The translations under genes and the position numbers were made by a program. This document shows, in pieces, positions 44,098-53,821 of a stretch of DNA of 64,000 nucleotides (its first letter is position 1; the number at the start of each line of letters is the position of its first letter). The notes below the pieces were generated by a model, which was given only the letters and a program-made list of their open reading frames with translations, searched no databases and was not told the origin of the DNA. This DNA comes from DAINPP01 sp963667315 (GTDB lineage Bacteria > Thermotogota > Thermotogae > MWEM01): assembly GCA_963667315.1 (NCBI GenBank), contig OY763325.1, positions 2,356,001-2,420,000 on the forward strand, given 5' to 3'.

Positions 44098-45762
44098 TTA
44101 TTTCAGAACAGAAAACAGCTCATTGAACGCCTCAGAATTCTTCACATTTTCAAAAGAATAGCCTTTTAAAAATTTCCCGTCTTCAAGGATAATGATATTA
44201 TCCACATGCTTAAAGACAGATGCTCTATGTGAGATGATTAAAAAGGAAGCCTCAGGGAATTTAATCCTGAGATTGCCGATAATCTTAGTCTCCGTAGCAG
44301 GATCAAGCGCTGTTAACGCCTCATCGATCATAAAGATGGAGGGGTTCTTAACAACAGCTCTTGCAATTGCAAGCCTCACCCTCTGACCATCGGAAATAGC
44401 CTTCCCTTCATTCCCAACGAGAGAATCAAGCGTAAAGGTGTTATCCAGACAGGCTGTTCTCAGGGCTTCTTGAATAGCCTCGTCAGAAACAGGCGAACCA
44501 AGTGCGATATTATCCCGGACACTTCCGTTAAAGATATACGTATTTCTATTGATATAGGCAATTTTCTTTCTCAGTACTTCTGTTGAAACAGAGGTTGAAT
44601 CCTTATCATCAATAAAAAATTCCCCATCATTTATGTCATAAAATTTGGCAATTACCTTAAATAACGTACTCTTTCCGCTACCTGTCACGCCGGCAATACC
44701 GATCATCTTGCCCGAATCAACCGACAAATTCATCTTTTCAAATATCTTGTTTTTATTATCATAGGCAAACCCCACATCTGCCAATCGCAAATCGTAGCCA
44801 TCTACTTCATAGCCTGAAAGGGTTTCCTCTTTTTCATTCAACAGCTTGCTGATCTTCTCCCACATCGCCTTTGGGCGCTGCATCTTAATCTTCGACATCG
44901 CAATCTCCTGAATCGGCATAAACAAAAAAACGATCAGCGAACTGATGGCAACAACATTACCGATACTGGTCTGTCCGTTAATAACACGGAAAGTTCCTAG
45001 AATAAACACGAGAATCGGTGCAAAAGAAACGATGCCGGTCATTAAACCGCCTGCAAGAGCGCCGTACTTGTTGATGGCAACGTTGATCGTCAGATAATTG
45101 TCAACGGCTCGCTTGAAATTCTTTTCAACTCTTGCATAAAGATTATCCACCTTAACCGTCTCCACGGCATCCAGGCTCTCCTTCAATTCCTTTGAACACT
45201 CAGAATACACCGCAGACATCTTCTGACTTTCCTTCGCCATCTTTGAATTAACAACACCCGTTACCACAAACAAAACCGGCAGGATTAAAAGACATAATAA
45301 AGTCAGAACCCAGTCAAGAAACAGCATGGAAACTATGGCGGCAATGATACTCAGCAAGGAACTGTACAAGACAAGATAATAATCCCTGAAAAGTCCCGAA
45401 CTGTTGGAAGAATCGTTTAAAACCCTCGACATCAGGGAACCTGTATCGTTGTTAACGAAGAAAGACATGGGCAGTTTCATTATCTTCTCAAAAATCGTCA
45501 ATCGCAAATCCCGTTCAAAGTTTCCTTCAACCTTTGCCAGAGTGTAATTCTGCAGAAAATTCGCAGCAATTCTCACAACGATGATCAACAGAAGCACCAA
45601 TGACCACATCATAACCTCATTCATATCCCTGTTTGGAATAACTCTGTCAATAAAGCTTTTCATAACAAACGGGTAGGGAATGATTGACAAAGAAACGAGA
45701 GTTGCCATAATGAAAGTAAATACAATCTGACCTCTGTAATTTTTGTAGATGTTTTTTATCAT
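44098..45762 (-). CDS. ABC exporter with degenerate ATPase motifs
   Basis: 554 residues: six-helix membrane domain then ATPase. Walker A (GVTGSGKST), Walker B (SIFMIDEALTALD) and the H-loop (IISHRAS) are normal, but the Q-loop Gln is replaced by Arg (AYINRNTYIF) and the signature reads ISDGQR instead of LSGGQ. Such changes are seen in the non-catalytic half of heterodimeric exporters. GGGAGG lies 4 nt before the ATG at 45762, which I take as the start. It follows the S41 peptidase gene by 22 nt and so shares a transcript with it. Confidence 0.82.
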   Translation of the reverse strand: MIKNIYKNYRGQIVFTFIMATLVSLSIIPYPFVMKSFIDRVIPNRDMNEVMMWSLVLLLIIVVRIAANFLQNYTLAKVEGNFERDLRLTIFEKIMKLPMSFFVNNDTGSLMSRVLNDSSNSSGLFRDYYLVLYSSLLSIIAAIVSMLFLDWVLTLLCLLILPVLFVVTGVVNSKMAKESQKMSAVYSECSKELKESLDAVETVKVDNLYARVEKNFKRAVDNYLTINVAINKYGALAGGLMTGIVSFAPILVFILGTFRVINGQTSIGNVVAISSLIVFLFMPIQEIAMSKIKMQRPKAMWEKISKLLNEKEETLSGYEVDGYDLRLADVGFAYDNKNKIFEKMNLSVDSGKMIGIAGVTGSGKSTLFKVIAKFYDINDGEFFIDDKDSTSVSTEVLRKKIAYINRNTYIFNGSVRDNIALGSPVSDEAIQEALRTACLDNTFTLDSLVGNEGKAISDGQRVRLAIARAVVKNPSIFMIDEALTALDPATETKIIGNLRIKFPEASFLIISHRASVFKHVDNIIILEDGKFLKGYSFENVKNSEAFNELFSVLK

Positions 45763-45784
45763 TTTGCCTCCCATATACAGATAA

Positions 45785-47296
45785 TTAAATTTCAGTTTGA
45801 TTGAGTCCTGTCAGGATAAATTCAAGTTCAGGATCTCTCCCGTCTTCAAAAACATCAAGCGTGCGCTTCACTTCATAATCGGGAATGACGCCACGTTCAT
45901 CTTCCGCGCCATCCGGTGCAATTGAATACGAACACGGGAGACTGTATCCAACTCCTGAATGGGGCAATGTGTATACTGAAAAATTTCCGGCAAATGATTC
46001 CGGATGGTTTGTCTCCTGACCGACAATACAGCCGTTTTTATCGTTGTGTTTGAATAACGATGCCATACCGATAGCCGCTGACCCCGTTTCCCCACTCGTT
46101 AAGAGAAAGGCCTTCCCTTTGTATCTCTTTTCAGATTGAACAGGATTATTGAAGACCATCTCTCCCACCGAAATAACTTCACCATCCTCAGCGTTCAGGA
46201 TATCTCTGTATAATTTACAGTCAGGGATTATATTCAGCGCAATGGACCAGAAAATCGAGGGGATTTTCAGACGATAAAACTGCATTTGATACTGATAGGT
46301 GTAATACGCCCTGGTATAATCGGTGACATAAATATCAAAGTGATCGTAGCCTTTGTAGGTATCGCCAAGGAAATAATTGAGAACATAACGCCCCCAGCCG
46401 TCACTCCCCCCGCCGTTATTTCTGATATCAATCGCTATCTGTTTTGCATCCTTGTTTTCCTGAAAAAAAGTATCCACCGTTTTCATATAAGCATTCAGTT
46501 CATCATTGTCTCCGCTGAACGAATTCAACTCAAGAACGGGGATGGAAAGATCGTTGTATTCAAATACATAATCATTTATTCTGCCATCGAACCGCTTCTT
46601 TTCATAAAACCTTTCCAATTCAACGGGTATCGTACTGATTTTCTCATCGTCTTTATATGAAACCTTGTAATCCGCTTCATATCCCAAAATAAGGGGAATA
46701 TAATTGCTGAAATTACGCTCGACAAATCGGTCTATCCCCGATTTTGTCGGCGTATTGATATATTTTCCAACCAGGTCGTACAAAGTTTCCGAATCCATGG
46801 AATTAACAGAGACAATTTCTGCCATGTAGGGAATTTCTCCTTCCTGTCTGATGTTGAAAAACCTGCCATCCACATAAACAACATCAACAGGCAGTGCATA
46901 GCGTTGAACAATCTTTGCAATTTCCACGCTTGTATGGGAATCTGAGATTAAACCCGTCAGCTCTGAAAGCATCAGCGATAAATCCAAAGTGGTTATTGTC
47001 TCATTTTGGGCTATCGCTTCCTTATTTTTTTCAATTTGCCGGTTAAATTGTTCTTCACTGATAAACGCAAACGGTTTCGGATGATAATGTGTCAGGTCAA
47101 AGGCAAACTTTTCCACATCCTCAAGTGCATCCTTTGAAGATAACACAACATCATGATGCGGATTCACCCGTGAGTTATCACGGCTATTGTGTGCATAACG
47201 CGGTTCTTCCGTCATAAAATAAAGGGCAATCCACAACTGCCAAAGCAAGACAACAGTAAGCACAGTAAACAAGATGATCTTCGTTGATTTTTTCAT
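45785..47296 (-). CDS. Membrane-anchored S41-family peptidase
   Basis: 503 residues with an N-terminal membrane helix (KIILFTVLTVVLLWQLWIAL) and an extracytoplasmic S41 core. IAIDIRNNGGGSDGW is the characteristic beta-strand, and LLTSGETGSAAIGMA contains the presumed catalytic Ser, followed by GCIVGQETNH. The position usually filled by a catalytic Lys is not evident. It sits between two ABC exporters, overlapping the upstream one by 4 nt. It may process or degrade a transported peptide, act in immunity, or trim a leader, but nothing in the sequence decides between these. Confidence 0.75.
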   Translation of the reverse strand: MKKSTKIILFTVLTVVLLWQLWIALYFMTEEPRYAHNSRDNSRVNPHHDVVLSSKDALEDVEKFAFDLTHYHPKPFAFISEEQFNRQIEKNKEAIAQNETITTLDLSLMLSELTGLISDSHTSVEIAKIVQRYALPVDVVYVDGRFFNIRQEGEIPYMAEIVSVNSMDSETLYDLVGKYINTPTKSGIDRFVERNFSNYIPLILGYEADYKVSYKDDEKISTIPVELERFYEKKRFDGRINDYVFEYNDLSIPVLELNSFSGDNDELNAYMKTVDTFFQENKDAKQIAIDIRNNGGGSDGWGRYVLNYFLGDTYKGYDHFDIYVTDYTRAYYTYQYQMQFYRLKIPSIFWSIALNIIPDCKLYRDILNAEDGEVISVGEMVFNNPVQSEKRYKGKAFLLTSGETGSAAIGMASLFKHNDKNGCIVGQETNHPESFAGNFSVYTLPHSGVGYSLPCSYSIAPDGAEDERGVIPDYEVKRTLDVFEDGRDPELEFILTGLNQTEI

Positions 47297-48819
47297 TTCC
47301 CGTCCAGTTGAATCAAAGTATTGTCCTGAATCTTGTAAAGCTTATTACAAAGACTGAAAACAGCCTCATCATGAGAAATGATCAGGAACGTTCTATCCTT
47401 AAACTCTCTTCTCAAAAACGTCATAAAATTCTTCTTCTTCCCTTTATCCACATACGCCAGCGGTTCATCAAACAGATAAACGTCGCCTTCTCTGGAAAGC
47501 CCCTCTGCAATTTGTAATATCTTTTTCTCCCCACCACTTTTGTTTTTGTCCTCAAACAAATACAACTCCTGGGGAATGAGAATGACTTTCTCGCGTAAAT
47601 CCGATGCTCTGATCTTTCGATAGGGAATATCGTTATAATAAACTTCTCCGTCATAGTCGGCGTAAAGCTTAATCAGAATATTCAATAAAGTTGTTTTGCC
47701 ACTGCCGTTCTCTCCCAAAATCCCGATCTTGTCCCCTTTCTGAATGTTAAAGGACAGATCTTCAAACAAAGGGCAGTCTTCAAAAGTAAATGAGAGATTT
47801 TTGACACGAAGGGTCTCAAAGCCATCATTCAATCCGACGATTGCTTCCCGTTCATTGCCGACTTCTTTAGAATCAAGTAAATTCCTTATCCGGTTCAGAG
47901 AAATCTCCTGCTTTTTGATCTTCTTCGGAAAATCCATGAAGAATTCTATCGGAGACCAAAGCCGTGAGAAATAAAGCGATAAGGCTGTCAGACTACCGAA
48001 AGTCATCACTTCGTTAAAGACAAAATATCCTCCCAGCCAGTAGATTAAAACGTTCGAGAGGTTCATTATTCCCGTCACCAGAAAAAAATCATAAATAATC
48101 TCCAGTCTGATCTTCTTCAAAACACTTTTATAAACTTCCCTCAATTTAAGACTTGTCTTCTCATTTGCAACATCATTCCTGTTCGCGGCCCGAATAAAAT
48201 AATTGGCGTTGATCATCTCATTGACCTGCGAATTAAAAACTTCCTCCTGCTCCAGCTGTGTCTCGGTAATCTTCTGAATCTTTGGAATAAAATACCTTGA
48301 AATAAAGAAAAACAACGGGAACATGGTTATAAGAATCATGGAGACTACACGGTTGATAGTGAACATCAGGATAATGATTGAGACCGCATAAACGATGTTG
48401 ATACACAGCATGGAAAAATCTGAAATGATCAATCCGGTAATTTTTTCCGTATCCTTATTGATTCTCTGAATAAAATACCCCGATTCCTTCTTTAAAAAAT
48501 CCGAATAGGGGATTGAAAGAGATTTTTTCGCAATGGCATATTTCAAATCATTCGTGATTTTTGTCTCCAACCTGGTTTGAAAAAGGTATCTGAGTGAAAG
48601 AAACAGGATAAATAACAAACTGATGCCAAGAAATACAAACCCGAAAAGAGTAAAAGAAGACAGATTGATCCCCTGAGCTGCAAGATCCAGGAGTTTTTTT
48701 GTTATAAGCGGAATAAGGAGAATTGTGATCTTTTGAAGGATTTGAAATAAAACCGTCAGGATCGTGTCAATTCTATACGTTTTATAATACTTTCCAAAAA
48801 ATCTGATAATTTTGAACAA
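47293..48819 (-). CDS. ABC exporter with shortened ATPase (helical subdomain missing)
   Basis: 508 residues: six-helix membrane domain then ATPase. Walker A is GENGSGKTT, Q-loop LIPQELYLF, signature KSGGEKK, Walker B DVYLFDEPLAYVD and H-loop ISHDE. Only about 10 residues (EDKNK and flanks) separate the Q-loop from the signature, where the other exporters here have 35-55. The alpha-helical subdomain that normally docks on the membrane domain is therefore almost absent, though the frame is intact. I chose the TTG at 48819 (AGGTGATTC just upstream); the frame opens at a TTG at 48852. It is coupled to the S41 gene by an ATGA overlap. Confidence 0.8.
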   Translation of the reverse strand: MFKIIRFFGKYYKTYRIDTILTVLFQILQKITILLIPLITKKLLDLAAQGINLSSFTLFGFVFLGISLLFILFLSLRYLFQTRLETKITNDLKYAIAKKSLSIPYSDFLKKESGYFIQRINKDTEKITGLIISDFSMLCINIVYAVSIIILMFTINRVVSMILITMFPLFFFISRYFIPKIQKITETQLEQEEVFNSQVNEMINANYFIRAANRNDVANEKTSLKLREVYKSVLKKIRLEIIYDFFLVTGIMNLSNVLIYWLGGYFVFNEVMTFGSLTALSLYFSRLWSPIEFFMDFPKKIKKQEISLNRIRNLLDSKEVGNEREAIVGLNDGFETLRVKNLSFTFEDCPLFEDLSFNIQKGDKIGILGENGSGKTTLLNILIKLYADYDGEVYYNDIPYRKIRASDLREKVILIPQELYLFEDKNKSGGEKKILQIAEGLSREGDVYLFDEPLAYVDKGKKKNFMTFLRREFKDRTFLIISHDEAVFSLCNKLYKIQDNTLIQLDGK

Positions 48820-49092
48820 AGAATCACCTGAACGCTCTATTTTTATCATCAAATTACGATTAGCAGAACTTCGTCATCATCACATGTCAATTCACTACGA
48901 TTATAGAGGAATCCATATGATTTTCAAGCCCTTTAACAAATTTCATTTTCCGCTAAAACAGCATCGTTCAGAGAATCAAATTTTGACGGTTTTAACATTC
49001 GTGAACAAAAACGGCACTAAAAACACCTTAAACAGAAGAACATAAAAACATTTTTATTCCTAAAAATATTTCCTTAAAAAAGTCATAATTTT

Positions 49093-50706
49093 TCACACAT
49101 TGACAGTACCCAAACGCAAAAAATCCTTATCTTTTTTTAATTTACCATTCTCCATCACAAGCACCTCATCATATTTCCTCAAATTCTCTTCGGAAAGATC
49201 ATGTGTGACACTGATAAACAACTGCGCATCCATATCAAAGATAAACTTCCTCGCGTCCTCTCTGTTCACAAGATCTATTGAGGTAAAGACCTCATCCAGT
49301 AAAATAATATCTTTTTTTGAGGCATAACTTCTCATGAGTAAAAGAATCTGTTTTTCTCCACCACTCAACTCACGGCAATCTTTTCTGTTTTTCACCCTAT
49401 TCAGAAACCCCTTCTTGAAATACCTTTCCATTTTATGATAATCGGGTTTGTATGTATCGAAAAGTGAACAATTCTTATGATAATCGGCATAAAAGATGTG
49501 ATCCTGCTGATGAATCCCGGACATGATCTTTTTGATGGAATCCTCTTCAATCGGCTTACCGTTCAGGGAAATTACTCCCTCATCCGGTAGAAGTTCTCCT
49601 CTGATCATGGATAGAATCGTCGATTTCCCGGAACCCGAATGACCCACGATGGCATATTTTTTCCCCGATTCAAACGTGTAATTGAAATCTTTGAGTGAGA
49701 ACTCTCCCCTTTGAACGGAAACATCGTTGAACGTTATCTGGATAGGATTATCATAATCGACGAAAGATTCCTGCTGCCCTTCACTCTCTTTTATGATCTT
49801 GGCGATGGACGTGTTCACTTCTTTGGCGGCGTTTATGTGGTTGATATCATTTAAAATATATCTGATCGGATAAATAAAACTTTCAATATAACTAAAAGTG
49901 GCAACTCCTGTCCCTACCGTTATTTCTCCTTTTATTAGAAGGTATCCCACCATAATAAATGCGCTTAAACTAATCAAGTTCATCACTATACCATTTACTA
50001 TATTGGCAAGTGTCTTAAAATTACCAAACTCTAATTGTGCTTCCTCAGCCCTCAGTAGATATTTATAATTTTCTTGAACAATTTTTTCTTTTGATTTTAC
50101 ATCCAGGGAAGCGTGTCCCTGTAAAAAATCTGTTGTGTAGTTATTATACTCCCCCAGATAGGTTAAATACCTTTGTTTTTTTTCCGAAAGTTTTTTTGCA
50201 ATCAATTTTGGAACAAAGGCTGTGATAAGTGATGCACTCATAATAACAAACGTTATTCTTAAATCAACAAAACAAATTAAAGCCGCCGTATAAACCAAAA
50301 GCATATTCACAGATTTTATAATATCTATAAAACCTTCTACTCTCAAATTTTCAAGATCACTGACATTATTATCGATAGTTGAAATATATTCACCAACATC
50401 TTTTTCCAGAAACTTTGGTCTTTTATACGATAAGAAAGAACCAAAAATTATCTTTTTTATAGAAATATTAAAAGCTTTTTCTGTTTCCCATTCATGTGTT
50501 TGCGAAATATATTGTAAAATAGCACTCGCCGCAATAGCGACAAAATAATACCCAATCAAAACTGATAAAGTCTCATATTTCCCGTCAACAACCGTATCAA
50601 ACAACAATTTATGCAAATATGGAATAATGGCAATTGACATCGTATAAAAAAAGCTAAAAACAATCTGAATAATCACTGGCTTTTTGATATATTTAAAATA
50701 GTTCAC
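49093..50706 (-). CDS. ABC exporter, full-length half-transporter
   Basis: 537 residues: six-helix membrane domain then ATPase with Walker A GHSGSGKST, Q-loop GIHQQDHIF, signature ELSGGEKQI, Walker B IILLDEVFTSID and H-loop SVTHD. It starts at GTG with AAGGTG upstream and has its own promoter. The membrane-domain half is noticeably more AT-rich than the ATPase half. No peptidase domain. A gap of about 270 bp separates it from the next gene; I see only very short frames and no further peptide gene in that gap. Confidence 0.82.
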   Translation of the reverse strand: MNYFKYIKKPVIIQIVFSFFYTMSIAIIPYLHKLLFDTVVDGKYETLSVLIGYYFVAIAASAILQYISQTHEWETEKAFNISIKKIIFGSFLSYKRPKFLEKDVGEYISTIDNNVSDLENLRVEGFIDIIKSVNMLLVYTAALICFVDLRITFVIMSASLITAFVPKLIAKKLSEKKQRYLTYLGEYNNYTTDFLQGHASLDVKSKEKIVQENYKYLLRAEEAQLEFGNFKTLANIVNGIVMNLISLSAFIMVGYLLIKGEITVGTGVATFSYIESFIYPIRYILNDINHINAAKEVNTSIAKIIKESEGQQESFVDYDNPIQITFNDVSVQRGEFSLKDFNYTFESGKKYAIVGHSGSGKSTILSMIRGELLPDEGVISLNGKPIEEDSIKKIMSGIHQQDHIFYADYHKNCSLFDTYKPDYHKMERYFKKGFLNRVKNRKDCRELSGGEKQILLLMRSYASKKDIILLDEVFTSIDLVNREDARKFIFDMDAQLFISVTHDLSEENLRKYDEVLVMENGKLKKDKDFLRLGTVNV

Positions 50707-50741
50707 TTTATCACACCTTTTTTATATTTATAAATCCCAAC

Positions 50742-50770
50742 ATTATACAACAAAGTAATTTGGAAGTGAA
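50742..50770 (-). promoter_or_regulatory. Promoter of the 49093-50706 exporter
   Basis: TTCACT (4 of 6) and a perfect TATAAT separated by 17 nt on the minus strand, about 35 nt before the start. Confidence 0.6.
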
Positions 50771-50819
50771 CATGATAATTCTTCGTATAAATCACATCTG
50801 TATTTGTAAATAATGCTGT

Positions 50820-51485
50820 TTATTGTTCTTCCAAAATACCCCTCTTAAGTTTAAATATTTTCTCAGTCTTCTTTGAAAGGTCCATATCATGCGTCACAAT
50901 ACAAACAGCCGTTCCCGTCTTGCAGACATCACAAAGCATATCCATGATCTGTTTTCCCGTGTTCGGATCCAGATTCCCCGTTGGTTCATCCGCCACCAAC
51001 AGTCTCGGTTGTGAAACAAGAGCCCTCGCAATCGCCACCCGCTGCTGTTCTCCCCCTGAAAGTTCTACCGGATAACGCTTCAACTTGTCACTCAGTCCAA
51101 CATCGTTCAGGACTTTCTTAACCCGTTTAATTCTCTCTTTTCTCGAAACACCCTTATAGCCCAAGGGCATTTCGATGTTTTCCAGCACGTTGTATTCGTT
51201 GATCAGATTGGAGGTCTGAAACACATAGCCTATGTTCGCCACTCTGAAATTAAAGCGCTTCTTTTCTGTCATCTTCCCGATGATCTGATCATCGAAACTG
51301 TATTCTCCCTCGTATTGATGATCCAGCATGGAAATGATGTTGAGCAGTGTACTCTTCCCCGACCCAGATTTCCCGACGATGGAGATCAAATCCCCCTCAT
51401 TCACATTAAAATTAACCCCATCCAGCACCTGTAACGGTTGCTTCCCGGATATGAAACTTCTTTTTATAGCTGTCATCTTAAGCAT
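50820..51485 (-). CDS. MacB/LolD-type ABC transporter ATPase
   Basis: 221 residues, a stand-alone ATPase. Walker A is GKSGSGKSTLLNI, Q-loop YVFQTSNLI, signature ELSGGEQQRVAIARAL, Walker B LLVADEPTGNLD and H-loop IVTHD. The sequence family is that of FtsX-type mechanotransmission transporters. The two following genes encode FtsX-like permeases, so the three form one transporter, probably moving or sensing a peptide at the membrane. The start I chose (51485) follows GGGGGAGAG; the frame opens five codons earlier, directly after the stop of the permease gene. Confidence 0.88.
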   Translation of the reverse strand: MLKMTAIKRSFISGKQPLQVLDGVNFNVNEGDLISIVGKSGSGKSTLLNIISMLDHQYEGEYSFDDQIIGKMTEKKRFNFRVANIGYVFQTSNLINEYNVLENIEMPLGYKGVSRKERIKRVKKVLNDVGLSDKLKRYPVELSGGEQQRVAIARALVSQPRLLVADEPTGNLDPNTGKQIMDMLCDVCKTGTAVCIVTHDMDLSKKTEKIFKLKRGILEEQ

Positions 51486-51500
51486 AGCTCTCCCCCTCAT

Positions 51501-52721
51501 TCATTCGATTCGCTTCAACCATTTCACTACATTCAGATGCCTCAACCATGATGAGGAGACAACCGTGACGATTAGTGTTATCACTATCGGTAAAAGGATA
51601 AAAACAACCGTTGTGAACGGATGCCATTCTATTGGATAATAGATGGAGTTAAACTTCCCCTGAAATGTAATCACCAGTATCATCCCTATAATCGACGGAA
51701 TGGACACCAGCAGCAACACCTCAATGAAGATCTGCATGAAGGCTCCTCTTTTCGTCAACCCGTTGATATGGCAGATACAAAGCTGTTTGTAGCGTTTCTG
51801 AATGATGAGGATGAAGATTCCGCTGATGCCGACGACCACGATGAGGAAAGCAATATTTCCAGCCCAGCTGAACAGTCTCACCCGAGAGTTCATATCGTCC
51901 CCTCCTCTTTTGAACATCTGAATGATATACATTTCACTGAATACAGACTTGCCGTTTGCACAACCGTTCAGTTCTTCAAAAAAGCTTTCTCTTGTTTCAA
52001 AATCGAGGTTTTTCTCAGTCGTTTTGTATTTCATTGTCACCCAGAATTTGAAAAAACCGGAACGCAACCTTTCATTTGTCTTATCTTTCAGGAAAAAAAT
52101 CGTTCTTCCCGGTTCAATATCGTTATCATAAAAATAACTCGTAACTATGGGCTTCAGCGCTTCAGACATTTGATGGAATTCAAATTCCTTCCCGTTGATC
52201 GCGATAATATCGCCCGAAATCTCCGCATCGTTAAACGGTGCGGAGATAAACTCTTCCTTTATTTCGGATAATAATTCAGACATGACATAACATTTTTCCG
52301 CTTTAGCGTCTGTTACGTCGAGATACTGTTCAAAAAAGCCCCTGTTGGCAATGATAAACTTCACAGATTTTATCTGTTCTTCAGACACCAGATAAGAGAA
52401 ATCAGCCCTTTCAGCATAATAAAATTCCTGAATATCTTTATTAGATTCAATTCTTTTCAACTCTTCCATGGTCAGTATGGGAGAGTGGGAAACATACCCC
52501 ATCACACCCGGCGGACATTCTGTATCCTGATACTGAATGGTATGAATATGGTTTTTCTGATCTTGTGACAGCATCTCTGCTCTTTTTCCATGAGAGAAAT
52601 GCTCATCAATTCCCAGATAGATCAGTGTAAAACAGAGACACAGTTCAAGGAACAAAACAATATACATCTTCCAGTTGATCTTCATGTTTTTAAGGATGTT
52701 TTTAAAAAAATAATTATACAT
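51501..52721 (-). CDS. FtsX-like ABC permease 1
   Basis: 406 residues. An N-terminal membrane helix (MYIVLFLELCLCFTLIYLG) is followed by an extracytoplasmic domain of about 220 residues and then three C-terminal helices (IAFLIVVVGISGIFILII, VLLLVSIPSIIGMILVI, TTVVFILLPIVITLIVTVV). This is the MacB/FtsX plan. An IQKRYKQLCICHINGLTKRGAF stretch after the second helix resembles the coupling region of that family. It is followed at once by its ATPase and preceded by a second permease, so the permease is probably heterodimeric. Confidence 0.78.
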   Translation of the reverse strand: MYNYFFKNILKNMKINWKMYIVLFLELCLCFTLIYLGIDEHFSHGKRAEMLSQDQKNHIHTIQYQDTECPPGVMGYVSHSPILTMEELKRIESNKDIQEFYYAERADFSYLVSEEQIKSVKFIIANRGFFEQYLDVTDAKAEKCYVMSELLSEIKEEFISAPFNDAEISGDIIAINGKEFEFHQMSEALKPIVTSYFYDNDIEPGRTIFFLKDKTNERLRSGFFKFWVTMKYKTTEKNLDFETRESFFEELNGCANGKSVFSEMYIIQMFKRGGDDMNSRVRLFSWAGNIAFLIVVVGISGIFILIIQKRYKQLCICHINGLTKRGAFMQIFIEVLLLVSIPSIIGMILVITFQGKFNSIYYPIEWHPFTTVVFILLPIVITLIVTVVSSSWLRHLNVVKWLKRIE

Positions 52722-52731
52722 AAACCCCGCC

Positions 52732-53802
52732 TTATTCCTTTAAGAGTTTGATGGTGGATTGTTTGTTGATCTTTCTGAAGATCAGTAACGAATAAAGAAC
52801 CGTAACGATGAAGAGGGCAATGAGTCCAAGACCATACACCGTTAAATTCATCTCCGTGTACGAAAAAGTAGGCACGTTGTATCGAAAAAGATGAACCAGT
52901 AAACAGGCGATGTGAAAAGACAGAAGGCTGTATAGTATATTTTCAAGAAGGATATCTCCAAAACAAATGGAGGTACTGGCACCGTATGTCTTCTTGATCC
53001 CATACATCTTTCGCTTGTAATTGATATTCGCCGAAAAGACCAGATAGCAGTTTAAGATGGAAAGGGCTATAAACACAAGGGCGAAGAAGATGAAAAACAG
53101 GGCAAATCCGTGCAATGTTCTCAAATTATGATCCTGTCTTTGCTGAAGTGAGTCGAATTTTACACCGTTCAACAATCCGAAGATATCCGGACGGGTATCT
53201 AAAAAAGTTTGATCAAATTGGACAATAGAAATTTGTTGGTAAAAATCACCATTTCCGACAACTTCCGCACTCTCAGGAAAGATGATCTTTCTCCTGAAAT
53301 ATTCACTCTTAAAGATCGCATGAACTTTCCAGGTTGAACCATCGACAGCAATTTCATCTCCGACAGATAATCGAAATTCGTTGGCGATATTTTCATCAAT
53401 CATGATTTTGTTTTCTGAACGATCAAAAATCTCATCTGAGAATCCTTCAAACTGATAATGATAGAGGAGGTCTTTTCCAGCTTCCACCGCAAGTACCATG
53501 TAGGTTTCATCTTTAAAAGTGAAGAAAATATCCGCTCCTTTGTAATCCACCTGATGAACGATGCCTGCTCTCACTTGAGGAGAATTAAAAATTCTGAAAT
53601 CATGAAAGTATGAGGAGACCCAGGTGTTGTCAATATTTTTCAGCTGTGCCAGTTTCCTTCTCTGTTCAATTTCATAGAGTTTTGAGCTGAAGATAAGGAT
53701 AAAGCTGTATCCCAAAACGAGACAGATGACGATGATGACTGCCATTCGCTTGTTTTGGGCTATTTCTTTTAGTTTTGAGGTGAGGATATAGCTGAGATTC
53801 AT
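52732..53802 (-). CDS. FtsX-like ABC permease 2
   Basis: 356 residues with one N-terminal helix (MAVIIVICLVLGYSFILIF), an extracytoplasmic domain of about 190 residues, and three C-terminal helices with the coupling segment NINYKRKMYGIKKTYGAS. It shares the plan of the next permease but little sequence. The ATG follows GGGAGAG. It is placed between the beta-propeller gene and permease 1 on the same strand with short gaps. Confidence 0.76.
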   Translation of the reverse strand: MNLSYILTSKLKEIAQNKRMAVIIVICLVLGYSFILIFSSKLYEIEQRRKLAQLKNIDNTWVSSYFHDFRIFNSPQVRAGIVHQVDYKGADIFFTFKDETYMVLAVEAGKDLLYHYQFEGFSDEIFDRSENKIMIDENIANEFRLSVGDEIAVDGSTWKVHAIFKSEYFRRKIIFPESAEVVGNGDFYQQISIVQFDQTFLDTRPDIFGLLNGVKFDSLQQRQDHNLRTLHGFALFFIFFALVFIALSILNCYLVFSANINYKRKMYGIKKTYGASTSICFGDILLENILYSLLSFHIACLLVHLFRYNVPTFSYTEMNLTVYGLGLIALFIVTVLYSLLIFRKINKQSTIKLLKE

Positions 53803-53821
53803 TTTCTCTCCCTGTTATATT

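Noticed and set aside
48853..49092. A further small peptide gene in the gap between two exporters
   Set aside because: Only very short frames (fewer than about 12 codons) without supported starts are present.
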